This document shows positions 51,815 to 61,607 of a stretch of 64,000 nt of DNA, one piece after another. How positions within the stretch are numbered: position 1 is the stretch's first letter; every line of letters begins with the position of its first letter. Made by a program: the position numbers and the translations under genes. Source of the stretch: Aliikangiella coralliicola (lineage in GTDB: Bacteria > Pseudomonadota > Gammaproteobacteria > Enterobacterales > Kangiellaceae); NCBI RefSeq assembly GCF_007004725.1, contig NZ_ML660160.1, positions 372,001 to 436,000 on the forward strand, read 5' to 3'. The notes beneath the pieces were generated by a model. It did no database searches. It saw only the letters and a list, made by a program, of their open reading frames with translations, and was not told where the DNA came from.

Positions 51815-52531
51815 ATGAGTTATAATATTGGCCTTTTGGCCTTATCGTTTTTTATTGCAGTATTTGGTTCATTTACTGCGCTTCAGCTCGCGATCAGAAT
51901 ACCGACCGCAGAAAACAAATCCCTGGTTTACTGGGTATTAACTGCTGGGTTAGCTTTAGGCGGCGGTGGTATCTGGTCGATGCATTTTGTCGGGATGTTG
52001 GCGATGGAGATGCCTTTTGAAATGTCTTTTGACGTAGCGTTAACAGTTGTTTCTTTTGTGGTGGCCATTGTTTTTGTTAGTTTAGGCTTTCTGATTGCAG
52101 GAAAGGATTTATTAGGCGATATGAGCCTGCTCGCTGGTGGTGTAGTCGCGGGACTCGGTGTATCTGCTATGCATTACATCGGTATGTACTCAATGATAAT
52201 TCCTGCTGATGTTTCTTACGATGCAACAATTGTTACCTTGTCTGTCGTGATTGGTGTTGTTGCCGCAACCGTCGCGTTATGGCTTGCATTTAATCTACGC
52301 GGAAATATTCAAAGGTTTGGCAGTGCTTTCATTATGGGAGTGGCTGTTTGCGGTATGCATTATACCGGAATGTATGCGGTGAAAATGACGCCAAATGCTT
52401 CAATTGAATTAGCCAGTGGTATCTCTGGCAGCGGTTTGGCTGGAACTGTTTCAATTATTAGTGCGGCATTGTTGTTGTCTATTTTGTATTTAGCGCAGCT
52501 AAGGTCGAAACAACGAGAAAGTCTAGCGTAG
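51815..52531 (+). CDS. MHYT-domain integral membrane sensor
   Basis: The 238-residue protein has about seven transmembrane helices and three copies of the MHYT motif (SMHFVGM, AMHYIGM, GMHYTGM), each next to a conserved methionine. MHYT domains are proposed to bind copper and sense diatomic gases such as oxygen, carbon monoxide or nitric oxide. No output domain (GGDEF/EAL) is attached, unlike typical members. GGGGGGAAGTC precedes the ATG. It is the second gene of the ACT-V4R operon and divergent from the HypX homologue. Confidence 0.92.
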   Translation: MSYNIGLLALSFFIAVFGSFTALQLAIRIPTAENKSLVYWVLTAGLALGGGGIWSMHFVGMLAMEMPFEMSFDVALTVVSFVVAIVFVSLGFLIAGKDLLGDMSLLAGGVVAGLGVSAMHYIGMYSMIIPADVSYDATIVTLSVVIGVVAATVALWLAFNLRGNIQRFGSAFIMGVAVCGMHYTGMYAVKMTPNASIELASGISGSGLAGTVSIISAALLLSILYLAQLRSKQRESLA

Positions 52532-53360
52532 AAAATTGTTGAAATTTATTTGATGACTAAACCGTCACAACGGTGGTTTAGTCATCACAAAGCACTAACC
52601 TAAGACACCTATTACCAGACATCTATTACAAAACATCTACAATACTAAAAGCGAAACGCTGCTGGAAAACACACCGCTTAAATGATTCTGGGGGGAAGGG
52701 TAAATGAGCAATTGCTAATTACCAATCTGTTTGTTTTTCGAGCTGAGTCTTTTATTCTCTTATTCAATTAGTTCTTTATCCATACCTAAATCATTTTTTA
52801 GATTATTAGCCTTCCGTTTATTCTTTAACTCCATATGAGATTTTAGTTTTTCTTTTCGTTAATTTTTTCTCGAAGCTTTAGTGAATAAAATTTCTTCTTG
52901 AGATTTTTTTGCAATTTCACATTGTGAAAGCGTTGTGCATTTTGTGGAAAATTACCATTTTTTTCGTTGTTCACAATAAAAAAAATTAAGAAATCATTAA
53001 GGATTGATGAAGTTTTTCTGATTGCAATGATCTCAATAAAAAAATATGAGATAAATTAAAGTGCTTTTTTTATAGGGTTGAATTGAATCAGGGTTAATAA
53101 ATTAAAATAACGAAAGAGCATAACGATCTTACCTTGCCCATTCGCTATTGTCGTTTTATCTCTAATTGAAATTATTGTTGTAGTGAATTCAATATTAGTC
53201 ACGAGCACAAAGTGGAAGTGTTGGTGAAAAGTTGTAGTTAAGAAGTCCCAAAATGACTTGAATTAACTTTCCTCATCAAAGTTATCAGCCCTAAAAATAG
53301 CTAGCCATCTCCATAAGTCATAGACAATTATTGCTAATAACAAAATCAGGGTGTTTAATA
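52532..53360. other. 829-base intergenic region with one hairpin
   Basis: A perfect 13-bp hairpin follows the MHYT gene (TGATGACTAAACC 52551-52563 with GGTTTAGTCATCA 52575-52587). It probably serves as the terminator, although no T-tract follows. The remainder is AT-rich, with an A/T-biased region at 52900-53100, and holds no coding frame. It likely contains the promoter and a long leader for the Rhs-type gene. Confidence 0.5.
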
Positions 53361-56300
53361 ATGCGTGTTATCTACCAGTTCTTTTTTGCGCTGTTTCTTA
53401 TAAGCGGCGCAAGTATCGTAATTGCCAGTGAGGCAACTATTTCCAATCAGAAAACAATTAGCGCAAGACTAATACCGTGCGAAATTGTTGCACAGTCGGC
53501 GGATGAAAAAATGACCACTCGCGCCGGTTGTGATGGAGGTAGTGCGCCTGGTACTCCTTCTAGTATCAGTGTGCCATCGTCTAATACGACGGGAAACTAT
53601 ACGGTCTCCTGGGGGACGGCAAGTAGCGGCTATGCGACTCGATATGAATTAGAACAAAACAAATCAGGAACGACTCTCTGGTCACAAGTTTATAGCGGGC
53701 ACCTGAGAAGCAAAGCCATCTCCATGCCTTTTAATGGTAGTTATCGTTATCGAGTTAAGGCGTGTAATACTGACGGATGTAGTGGCTATCGTTATAGCGG
53801 CTATGTAGTTGTGAACACCACACCAACAACACCATCCTACGTTAGCTATCCGGCAACTAATACCAGTGGGGATTACTCCGTTAGTTGGGGAAGTTCAAGC
53901 GGTGTTGTGACCAGTTATCGGTTAGAGCAAAAAGTAGGTAGCGGCAGTTGGAGCCAGGTTTATAGTGGAACCGCTCGAAGTAAAGCGTTTTCCGGGAAAG
54001 CAAGCAACACTTATCAATATCGAGTCAGAGCATGTGGCTCTGTTTGTAGCAGCTATCGCACAACAACGACCGTGCTGACAGTGTTAAGGCCACCAACCAG
54101 TATCACCACACCGGGCAGCAGTTCGGGTAGTTATACCGTTAGCTGGGCCAGTGTCAATGTAGCCACTAGTTATCGATTGGAAGAACAAATTAACGGTGGT
54201 GGCTGGAATCAGGTTTATAGCGGAACCGCGTTGTCTAAAAGTTTTACTAAAAGTGATGCGGGTTATCGATACCGAGTTAAGGCATGCACCTCTGCGACTT
54301 GTAGTGGTTATAAAACCAGTAACACGATAACTGTGGTGAATTTACCGAGTATGCCGAGTTCGATAAGCGGACCCAGCAATAACGCCAATGGTAATTTTAC
54401 GATTAACTGGGGGGCTGCTTCTGGGGTGGTTACCAGTTATACCTTACAGCGTCGAGTTAATTCGGGAAGCTACAGCACGGTTTATTCTGGCAGTGGCTTG
54501 AGCAAAAGTTTTTCAGGGCTAAGTGACGGTTCGTATGATTTCCAGGTGCGAGCCTGTAATGGATCCGGTTGTAGCAGCTGGCGTGGTCCACACTCTGTAT
54601 TTGTTAACGTGGTGCGTACTGATCCGTTACCAGCGCCTGCACCACATGTTGAGCCAATTCCGGCTGTTGATAGCACTTCGGAAAAAGTTGGCGCGACCAG
54701 TGGTGAATTCCGCATCGATGAATCAGGTGCGCTGAATTATTCTATTCCGATTGCTGTGGCGCCAGGTACCGCAGGCATCGCGCCTCAGTTACGCATCAGC
54801 TACAACAGCAATGGTGGTAATGGATATCTAGGCGTGGGCTGGGCATTGAGCGGACAGTCAGCAATTACAAGATGTCGCAAAACTCATGAGCAGGATGGTG
54901 AGTCAAATGCGGTTTCATTGACAAACAATGATCGTTTTTGTCTTGATGGGCAAAGGCTAATTCTGGTGTCTGGTAATTATGGCGAAGATGGTGCTGAGTA
55001 TAAAACGGAGATTGACACTAACAGCCGAATTCGATCTTATGGAATCCAGTCTGGCGGTCCGCAGTATTTTAAAGTGTGGAGCAAAGATGGTTCGATTAGA
55101 ACTTACGGGGAAACTGAAGATTCACGGATTGAAGTCAGCCATGCGGGAAGCGCGCCTGTTTATGTTTGGGCAGTTAATCGAATGCAGGATAATGTCGGCA
55201 ATTATATGGACTATGAATATTTTGAAGACAATTACCAGCAACGAGAGTTTTATCTGAAGTTTATTCGGTATACCGGTAACACTGACGCAGGGCTAGTTCC
55301 TTACAATCACGTAGAGTTTGTTTATGAAGATGGTCGCGAAGATACTGTAAAAAGTTATGTTTATGGTTATGAGCGACAAATGACTAAGCGTTTACAACGC
55401 ATTGACAGTTATGATCACAATCAAATAATCCGCTCTTACCATTTAGGTTATTCTGACAGTTACCCGAATTATCGAAGTTTGCTGATGACGCTTCAGCAGT
55501 GTGTGGATGCGGTTAAGAGTAGCTGTTTACCTTACACGACTTTTTCTTGGCAACAAAAATATTTCAACAGTTTTTATTCTACCCAAAGTAGCGGCGGCGC
55601 GGATTATTTAAATGCATTGCCGATGGACGTTAATGGCGATGGTTTAATGGACTTAACCTATTTGAAAAAGTCTGGAAGTTACTATCGAATTTACACTGAC
55701 TTTTCCAATGGAAATGGTTTTGATGCTCAAACAATGTCAGCAACTTCGATTACCTCAAATAGTACTGATGCTGATTTAGCTGCACGAAGTATGCGAGTCG
55801 TAGACTTCAACGGTGATGGTCGTCACGATTTAATGTACATCAGAAAGTACTCAACTTTAAGTGGTCATTCATCTTACTACCGCTGGGCTGTGATGCTATC
55901 TTTTGGAACGCGGTTAAGTGTGCATGCCAATGTCCAGATCGATGCGAATATCAGCATTAATAATAGTGCTGATGTCATTAAGCAAACCCATTTTGCAGAT
56001 TTTGATGGCGATGGAATGGGAGACTTCCTCTATGTCAAAAATAATCAACTGTTATTGAAAAGAACCAAAGTTGATGGAGCGACACATCCTGTTCAAACAT
56101 TGTCAACTCAAACGTTGTCAACTAGTGCTACATCAACAAGCGTTACTCGAACGGAATATCCTGCACCTGCGGATTTTAACGGTGATGGAAAGTTAGATCT
56201 TATTTTAAAAGTTAAGCGAATTTATTCGTCCGGCGGTGGCGGCGGTGGTGGTGATTGTGATGACATCATTCCAAGAACCGCAGATGTTGTGAGTACGCAA

Positions 56301-59300
56301 AAAATTGCGCCCTGCCCACTGAAAATTCAGGCTAATTCATCGACTACTGTTGATCATGCGTGGAAAGTTTTCTACTCCAATGGCACTAACTCTTTATCCG
56401 AGCAACCGGTGAGTGTGGGTCTGGTTAATTATGTTGATCTGGACGATTTGAAGTTTGCTGACATTAATTCCGATGGATTAACTGATTTAATTTCTTTCAC
56501 TAACTGTACCACTTCAGAAACCGCTGAGTGCTGGCGAGTCAGCATGAACAATGGACGATCTTTTACCGGATATTATGGTGATAAGATTTCAGGTGTTGAG
56601 AACTCTCGCCACATGCGATTACTTGATCTAAACGGTGACGGTTATCTTGATATTTTGTATCCCACCAGCACTCGTTGGAAGGCATTTATCTGGAACTATG
56701 GTACTGACAATGATCGTTATCCAGACACGCCTTATAGCGTGAGTTTTACTCACTCCACCAGCAACTATAACCCTGAAGAAGATTTTAACTTCTTTATGGA
56801 TATTAATGGTGATGGGCAGATTGATCGATTGTACGTTGACAATAGTGCGAACAATCGATATTGGAAACGATCTCAGGGAATTACCAGAGCTCATCAAAAA
56901 ATTGACACCATTATTAATGGTTACGGCGCTAGAACTGAAGTCGTTTATAAACCGATGACAGACGAAAGCATTTACACTAAAGACTATGCTGGATGGGGAA
57001 GTAGTCAATGTTGGGGGAATTGCTCACCAGTAATGGAATATGTTGCTCCATTATATGTAGTAAGCGAAGCGAAAACGCGTATTCCTACAGCGAACCCTTC
57101 TAGTCCAGGTTCGGTTGATCAAAGTGCGTATAGTCGCGTAGCGTACCGTTATGCTGGTGCGAAAATTCAGGGAGGAGGCAGAGGCTTTTTAGGTTTCCGT
57201 CAGTTGATTTCAACAGACTCGCAAACTGGCATCGAAACTAAAACAACTTATCGCCAAGATTTTCCATTTACAGGGATGCCTAAAACGACTGAAGTCAGAA
57301 AGACTTCCGGTGGCTCACTAATCAGTTATTCGACTAATACCTGGGAGTCGGTTAATGTGGCCGCCAATGGCAGGGTAGTGCGTCCACAATTAACCAGCGC
57401 TACTGATACGCAATACAATGTCGATTCGTCATCATCATCTGCTCTTATGAGTAAAACAATTACCAATAATTGGTATGACACCAACGGCAATAGTACCCGC
57501 ACGCAAGTAAAAAATTATGATGCCAATAATCAGTGGATTGCTGAAAAAGATACAGTTAATCAATATCAGGATAATCTTTCTCGTTGGCATCTGGGGCGCT
57601 TAACGCAGACCAGTGTTACTCATAAAAAGTCGGGGCACTCTAATCGAACTTTAACATCTACTTTTGAATATGATGCCGTTACCGGTATGTTGACAAAAAC
57701 AATTGTAGAGCCCAATCGAACTGATAAAGAAACACTAGTTACTGCTTATCAGTATGATGCGTACGGTAACAGACTTCGCACTACTGTTTGTAGCCGACAT
57801 TACTTGTCTACTTGCGGGACCACCACTGCTCAGGATGATAACAACCCTTATACCATCAACCGCCATAGTCGCGTGACTTACGATAGCGAAGGCCGATATG
57901 TACTGAATAGTTATAACGGGCTTGGTCATTTGCAAAGTGAGACGTTGAGCTATAGTCCTTACGGTGAAACTCAGGTCAGGACACTTGGACAAGTTGTATC
58001 TGACACGCGTTACGATGGTTTTGGTGTGCCGTATTTCAGTCGGTCGCAAATCGGCGGTTACAATCATGTGACTAAACGGTTTTGTTCTCAGCTTTCTGAT
58101 TGTCCGACAGGTGCAAAATTTCGAATTGAAAATGTCACTTCAGGAGGAACTGTTTCGCGTATCTACAAAGATTTGGTCGAACGAACCATACGTACTGCAA
58201 ACCAGGGATTTGACGGCCGCTGGATTTATGTGGATGTTGAGTATGATAATTTGAGCCGAGAGGTACGTAAAAGTGAACCATACTACGATGGTGAAGCGAT
58301 CTATTGGACTGAGTTCACTTACGATATTTATGGCAGATTAACGCAAACGACTTTCCCTGACGGTTCAACTGCCAGTAACAGTTATCAAGGATTCACAACG
58401 ATACTCTACAATGGCTTAGGGCAAGCTAAAACTGAGATCAAAAATGCTTTGGGTCAAACAACTCGAGTGATTGATAACTTAGGCGGCACTATTGATTACG
58501 AATATAATGTTTTGGGCAGTTTAACCAAAACAATTGATAGCGTCGGCAATCAGGTTCAAATTAACTACGATCATAGAGGTCGAAAAGTTGGCCTCAACGA
58601 TCCAGATAAAGGTAATTGGACGTATCAATATAATGCGAATGGCGAGCTTGCTCAGCAGAATGATGCGAAAGGACAGAAGCAATATTTTTACTACGATGCG
58701 TTGGGACGAGTTGTTAAAAGAGTTGAGAAAGATAGTAATAACGTAACGAAGGTTCATGCCGAATGGGTTTTTGATACCGCGCAAAATGGTTTGACCAAAC
58801 TGGCTATTGAAAGGGACTTAATCAGTGGTTATTACAAAGAGCTTTATTATGATTCGTTTGGTCGAATATCGTCGTCAAGCATGGTTGTTGACGGTAATGG
58901 TTTTGACGAGGATGTGACCTACGATCAATTTGGAAGAACCTATCAACAGTTTGACGCCAGTGGTGATAACCGCGGTGTCAGACATATTTATAATCAGTAT
59001 GGGTATTTACAAGAGCTGGTTGAAGAACTGACAGATGCTTCCTACCACAAAATCCTCGCAATGGATGCACGAGGCAATACGACTCAAATAAGATATGGAA
59101 ATGGGCTAACGTCTTACCGAAGTTATCAGGCCACAACCGGCAGACTTCAGAGTATTAATACCGGTAGTAGCGGACTCATTCAAGATTTACGCTACCAGTT
59201 TGATGCAATTGGAAACCTTACGCAGCGAAAAGAGCTGAGTGGCAGTAAGAACTTGTTGGAAAGCTTTAGTTATGACGGACTTAATCGTCTTACCCAGGCT

Positions 59301-61181
59301 AACCACAATAATGGCACTCAAACTTTTACTTATGATGCGGTTGGAAATATTACTTACAAGAGTGATGTGGGATCTTACACTTACGGACAAAATGGTGCCG
59401 GACCTCACGCTGTAACTCAAACTAATGGCGCAGGAGGAACCCAGAGTTATAGTTACGATGCGAACGGAAATATGGTTTCGGGAGGAGGCAAAACCATAAG
59501 TTACAGCACTTTTGATAAACCACTGCAAATTGTGAAAGGTGGGCATACCAGTCAATTCAAATATAGCCCTGGTAACAATCGATATAAGCGCGTTGATATT
59601 GACAGTAACGGAACAACAACTCGATATTATTTAGGTGGTCTGGAAGTTATTCATAACTCAGATGGAACGAAGGAGCTCAGACGTAACTTAGGTGGAACGT
59701 TAATCAGCTACAACTATAACAGTAGTAATAATTTAACAACCACCAGTACGCGATATCTGCATACGGACAATTTGGGCTCTATTGACGTGATCACCGATGA
59801 AAACGGTGCAATAGTCCAAGAGCAAAGTTTTGATGCTTTTGGTAAACGACGTAGCGCCGCAAACTGGAGTTCTTTAAATGCCACAGGGTTAGCGACATAT
59901 AATGTTCACCAATTAGTGACTAATCTTGGTTATACCGGCCATGAACAGCTCGACGAAGTTGGTCTGATTCATATGAACGGACGTATTTATGATCCGAGTT
60001 TAGGACGCTTTTTGCAGGCTGATCCGCATATACAATCGCCGAGTAATACTCAGAGTTTAAATCGTTATTCTTATGTTTTGAATAACCCACTGTCATACAC
60101 TGATCCGAGTGGTTATTTCTTTAAATCAATTGGGAAGTTTTTCAAAAAATTCTGGCGGACAATAGCATCTATCGCCATTGTTGTTGTTGCCGCGGTTGTC
60201 GCAGCAGCATTAACTCCGGTGAGTGGAGGATTTTCATGGGCCGCCTTTGGTGTTGCTGTTGGAGGTGGTTTTTTATCGGGGGCCGTTGCGACGGGAACAC
60301 TAAAAGGAGCGCTATTCGGCGCGTTCAGTGCCGCGGTGACATTCGGCATTGGGAGCGCATTTAGTTCAATTGCAAAAGCCGCGACAAAATCTCTGGGTTT
60401 CGCATTTCATGCGGCTAAAGCGACAGTACATGGATTAGCCTCCGGAACGATTTCGGTATTGCAGGGCGGTAAGTTTGGTCACGGATTTATTAGCGCTGGA
60501 ATGAGTTCTTTAGCTGGAGGCTATATCGATGCAATTGGTGGTAAAGGAAATTGGGCGAGCGTTGGTAATAGAGCCATTAGAATTACCGCTTCCGCAGCCG
60601 TCGGTGGTACCAGTTCAGCACTGACAGGTGGCAAGTTTGCCAATGGCGCAGTGAGTGGTGCATTTAACCGAGCGTTCAATGATGAATTACACTTCCAAAC
60701 TGCGTCGGCTCAGAAAAAGAAATCGTGGAAACAAGGAAAATTAAGAAGAGCAGCGTTGAAGCTTTATCGTAAAACGACTCAAACAGGAAATGAATGGGGC
60801 GCCGCGATTTACGAAAAAAATGGCAAATACAAAATAAAGTATTTTGAAGGAACACCGGGCCACGTTGACATAGAGCTTAATGGTAACCTTGGAAATGGGT
60901 GGAAAGTTTCAGGCTGGATGCATTCACATCCAGGGTTAGGTGGAACCACCAACGCAGCGATAGGCAATCATCCTTCTACTGGAACGGTTGGTGCTTCTAA
61001 TGATGTTGCTAATTATCAACAAGCATTAAAGTCATTTCCTAACCTGAATGCCTATCTGGTTGGTCCCGATACAATTAGTCAGTTTGGCCGTACCGGAAAT
61101 ATTATGGATAGTTATGCGGTGCCAAAAAGGCTTATTGAAGCGAGGGATGCTGCGGCATTAGGAAATTTACTCGGTAACTAA
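53361..61181 (+). CDS. SpvB/Rhs repeat polymorphic protein with JAB-like C terminus
   Basis: This exported protein of 2606 residues has a signal peptide and four fibronectin-like repeats (about 65-435, each with a motif like NYTVSWGTASS). An SpvB-type start follows (about 450, SGEFRIDESGALNYSI), then FG-GAP loops (DVNGDGLMDL, DFNGDGKLDL) and a polyglycine loop. YD/Rhs repeats cover about 1400-2240, ending in the core motif GRIYDPSLGRFLQADP. After a hydrophobic, Gly/Ala-rich linker the last roughly 130 residues carry GWMHSHPGLGG (His2521, His2523) and a later SND, like a JAB/DUF4329 metallopeptidase toxin tip. I start at ATG 53361 (AGGG upstream). No immunity gene is visible downstream. Confidence 0.92.
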   Translation: MRVIYQFFFALFLISGASIVIASEATISNQKTISARLIPCEIVAQSADEKMTTRAGCDGGSAPGTPSSISVPSSNTTGNYTVSWGTASSGYATRYELEQNKSGTTLWSQVYSGHLRSKAISMPFNGSYRYRVKACNTDGCSGYRYSGYVVVNTTPTTPSYVSYPATNTSGDYSVSWGSSSGVVTSYRLEQKVGSGSWSQVYSGTARSKAFSGKASNTYQYRVRACGSVCSSYRTTTTVLTVLRPPTSITTPGSSSGSYTVSWASVNVATSYRLEEQINGGGWNQVYSGTALSKSFTKSDAGYRYRVKACTSATCSGYKTSNTITVVNLPSMPSSISGPSNNANGNFTINWGAASGVVTSYTLQRRVNSGSYSTVYSGSGLSKSFSGLSDGSYDFQVRACNGSGCSSWRGPHSVFVNVVRTDPLPAPAPHVEPIPAVDSTSEKVGATSGEFRIDESGALNYSIPIAVAPGTAGIAPQLRISYNSNGGNGYLGVGWALSGQSAITRCRKTHEQDGESNAVSLTNNDRFCLDGQRLILVSGNYGEDGAEYKTEIDTNSRIRSYGIQSGGPQYFKVWSKDGSIRTYGETEDSRIEVSHAGSAPVYVWAVNRMQDNVGNYMDYEYFEDNYQQREFYLKFIRYTGNTDAGLVPYNHVEFVYEDGREDTVKSYVYGYERQMTKRLQRIDSYDHNQIIRSYHLGYSDSYPNYRSLLMTLQQCVDAVKSSCLPYTTFSWQQKYFNSFYSTQSSGGADYLNALPMDVNGDGLMDLTYLKKSGSYYRIYTDFSNGNGFDAQTMSATSITSNSTDADLAARSMRVVDFNGDGRHDLMYIRKYSTLSGHSSYYRWAVMLSFGTRLSVHANVQIDANISINNSADVIKQTHFADFDGDGMGDFLYVKNNQLLLKRTKVDGATHPVQTLSTQTLSTSATSTSVTRTEYPAPADFNGDGKLDLILKVKRIYSSGGGGGGGDCDDIIPRTADVVSTQKIAPCPLKIQANSSTTVDHAWKVFYSNGTNSLSEQPVSVGLVNYVDLDDLKFADINSDGLTDLISFTNCTTSETAECWRVSMNNGRSFTGYYGDKISGVENSRHMRLLDLNGDGYLDILYPTSTRWKAFIWNYGTDNDRYPDTPYSVSFTHSTSNYNPEEDFNFFMDINGDGQIDRLYVDNSANNRYWKRSQGITRAHQKIDTIINGYGARTEVVYKPMTDESIYTKDYAGWGSSQCWGNCSPVMEYVAPLYVVSEAKTRIPTANPSSPGSVDQSAYSRVAYRYAGAKIQGGGRGFLGFRQLISTDSQTGIETKTTYRQDFPFTGMPKTTEVRKTSGGSLISYSTNTWESVNVAANGRVVRPQLTSATDTQYNVDSSSSSALMSKTITNNWYDTNGNSTRTQVKNYDANNQWIAEKDTVNQYQDNLSRWHLGRLTQTSVTHKKSGHSNRTLTSTFEYDAVTGMLTKTIVEPNRTDKETLVTAYQYDAYGNRLRTTVCSRHYLSTCGTTTAQDDNNPYTINRHSRVTYDSEGRYVLNSYNGLGHLQSETLSYSPYGETQVRTLGQVVSDTRYDGFGVPYFSRSQIGGYNHVTKRFCSQLSDCPTGAKFRIENVTSGGTVSRIYKDLVERTIRTANQGFDGRWIYVDVEYDNLSREVRKSEPYYDGEAIYWTEFTYDIYGRLTQTTFPDGSTASNSYQGFTTILYNGLGQAKTEIKNALGQTTRVIDNLGGTIDYEYNVLGSLTKTIDSVGNQVQINYDHRGRKVGLNDPDKGNWTYQYNANGELAQQNDAKGQKQYFYYDALGRVVKRVEKDSNNVTKVHAEWVFDTAQNGLTKLAIERDLISGYYKELYYDSFGRISSSSMVVDGNGFDEDVTYDQFGRTYQQFDASGDNRGVRHIYNQYGYLQELVEELTDASYHKILAMDARGNTTQIRYGNGLTSYRSYQATTGRLQSINTGSSGLIQDLRYQFDAIGNLTQRKELSGSKNLLESFSYDGLNRLTQANHNNGTQTFTYDAVGNITYKSDVGSYTYGQNGAGPHAVTQTNGAGGTQSYSYDANGNMVSGGGKTISYSTFDKPLQIVKGGHTSQFKYSPGNNRYKRVDIDSNGTTTRYYLGGLEVIHNSDGTKELRRNLGGTLISYNYNSSNNLTTTSTRYLHTDNLGSIDVITDENGAIVQEQSFDAFGKRRSAANWSSLNATGLATYNVHQLVTNLGYTGHEQLDEVGLIHMNGRIYDPSLGRFLQADPHIQSPSNTQSLNRYSYVLNNPLSYTDPSGYFFKSIGKFFKKFWRTIASIAIVVVAAVVAAALTPVSGGFSWAAFGVAVGGGFLSGAVATGTLKGALFGAFSAAVTFGIGSAFSSIAKAATKSLGFAFHAAKATVHGLASGTISVLQGGKFGHGFISAGMSSLAGGYIDAIGGKGNWASVGNRAIRITASAAVGGTSSALTGGKFANGAVSGAFNRAFNDELHFQTASAQKKKSWKQGKLRRAALKLYRKTTQTGNEWGAAIYEKNGKYKIKYFEGTPGHVDIELNGNLGNGWKVSGWMHSHPGLGGTTNAAIGNHPSTGTVGASNDVANYQQALKSFPNLNAYLVGPDTISQFGRTGNIMDSYAVPKRLIEARDAAALGNLLGN

Positions 61182-61218
61182 ATATCTCAAAATGTTTGTT
61201 ATAAACTGAGTAATATTT

Positions 61219-61253
61219 AAGCCCGCGAATTGAAAGTTCGCGGGCTTTTTTTT
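61219..61253 (+). terminator. Terminator of the Rhs gene
   Basis: A perfect 9-bp stem (GCCCGCGAA at 61221-61229 and TTCGCGGGC at 61237-61245) with a seven-base loop is followed by eight T. It lies 38 bases after the stop codon and separates the Rhs gene from the next gene. Confidence 0.93.
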
Positions 61254-61607
61254 GCGAAAAAATAAAGTTTACAGTCAAAGAAAAATTCTAGTTTTCCAAA
61301 GTTCAACAACCAGTTGTAATCTCATAAAAATCAATTTATTATTTACTAAGCTTGATTGACTAGTTAACTTTGAGTTCTAGAAAAAGCGTGCGGCAAGGGA
61401 TTGCTCATCGATGCAAGTTCTCATTTTGCGATGATTTTACAGGTGATAGCCATTTATCTTTGCAAATGAAATAGCAATCGTTATTGATTTACCATCCATT
61501 AATTCCTTAATTCGTACCTGCTTTATTTTTCCTCTGCTAAATAGTTGAGCTGATTTTGTTTAGTTTTCAAATTACTTTATTCGCTTTTTAAATTAAGGAG
61601 CAATTCA
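61254..61607. other. Intergenic region, no immunity gene seen
   Basis: No coding frame above about 40 codons with a ribosome site is seen in these 354 bases. In particular there is no candidate immunity protein for the Rhs tip, and the strong terminator at 61219 precedes the region. AT-rich sequence probably holds the next gene's promoter. Confidence 0.55.

Noticed and set aside
52600-52660. Short repeated phrases (ACCTATTAC, ACATCTATTAC, ACATCTAC)
   Set aside because: The copies are imperfect and lack the constant repeat length and spacers of a CRISPR array.
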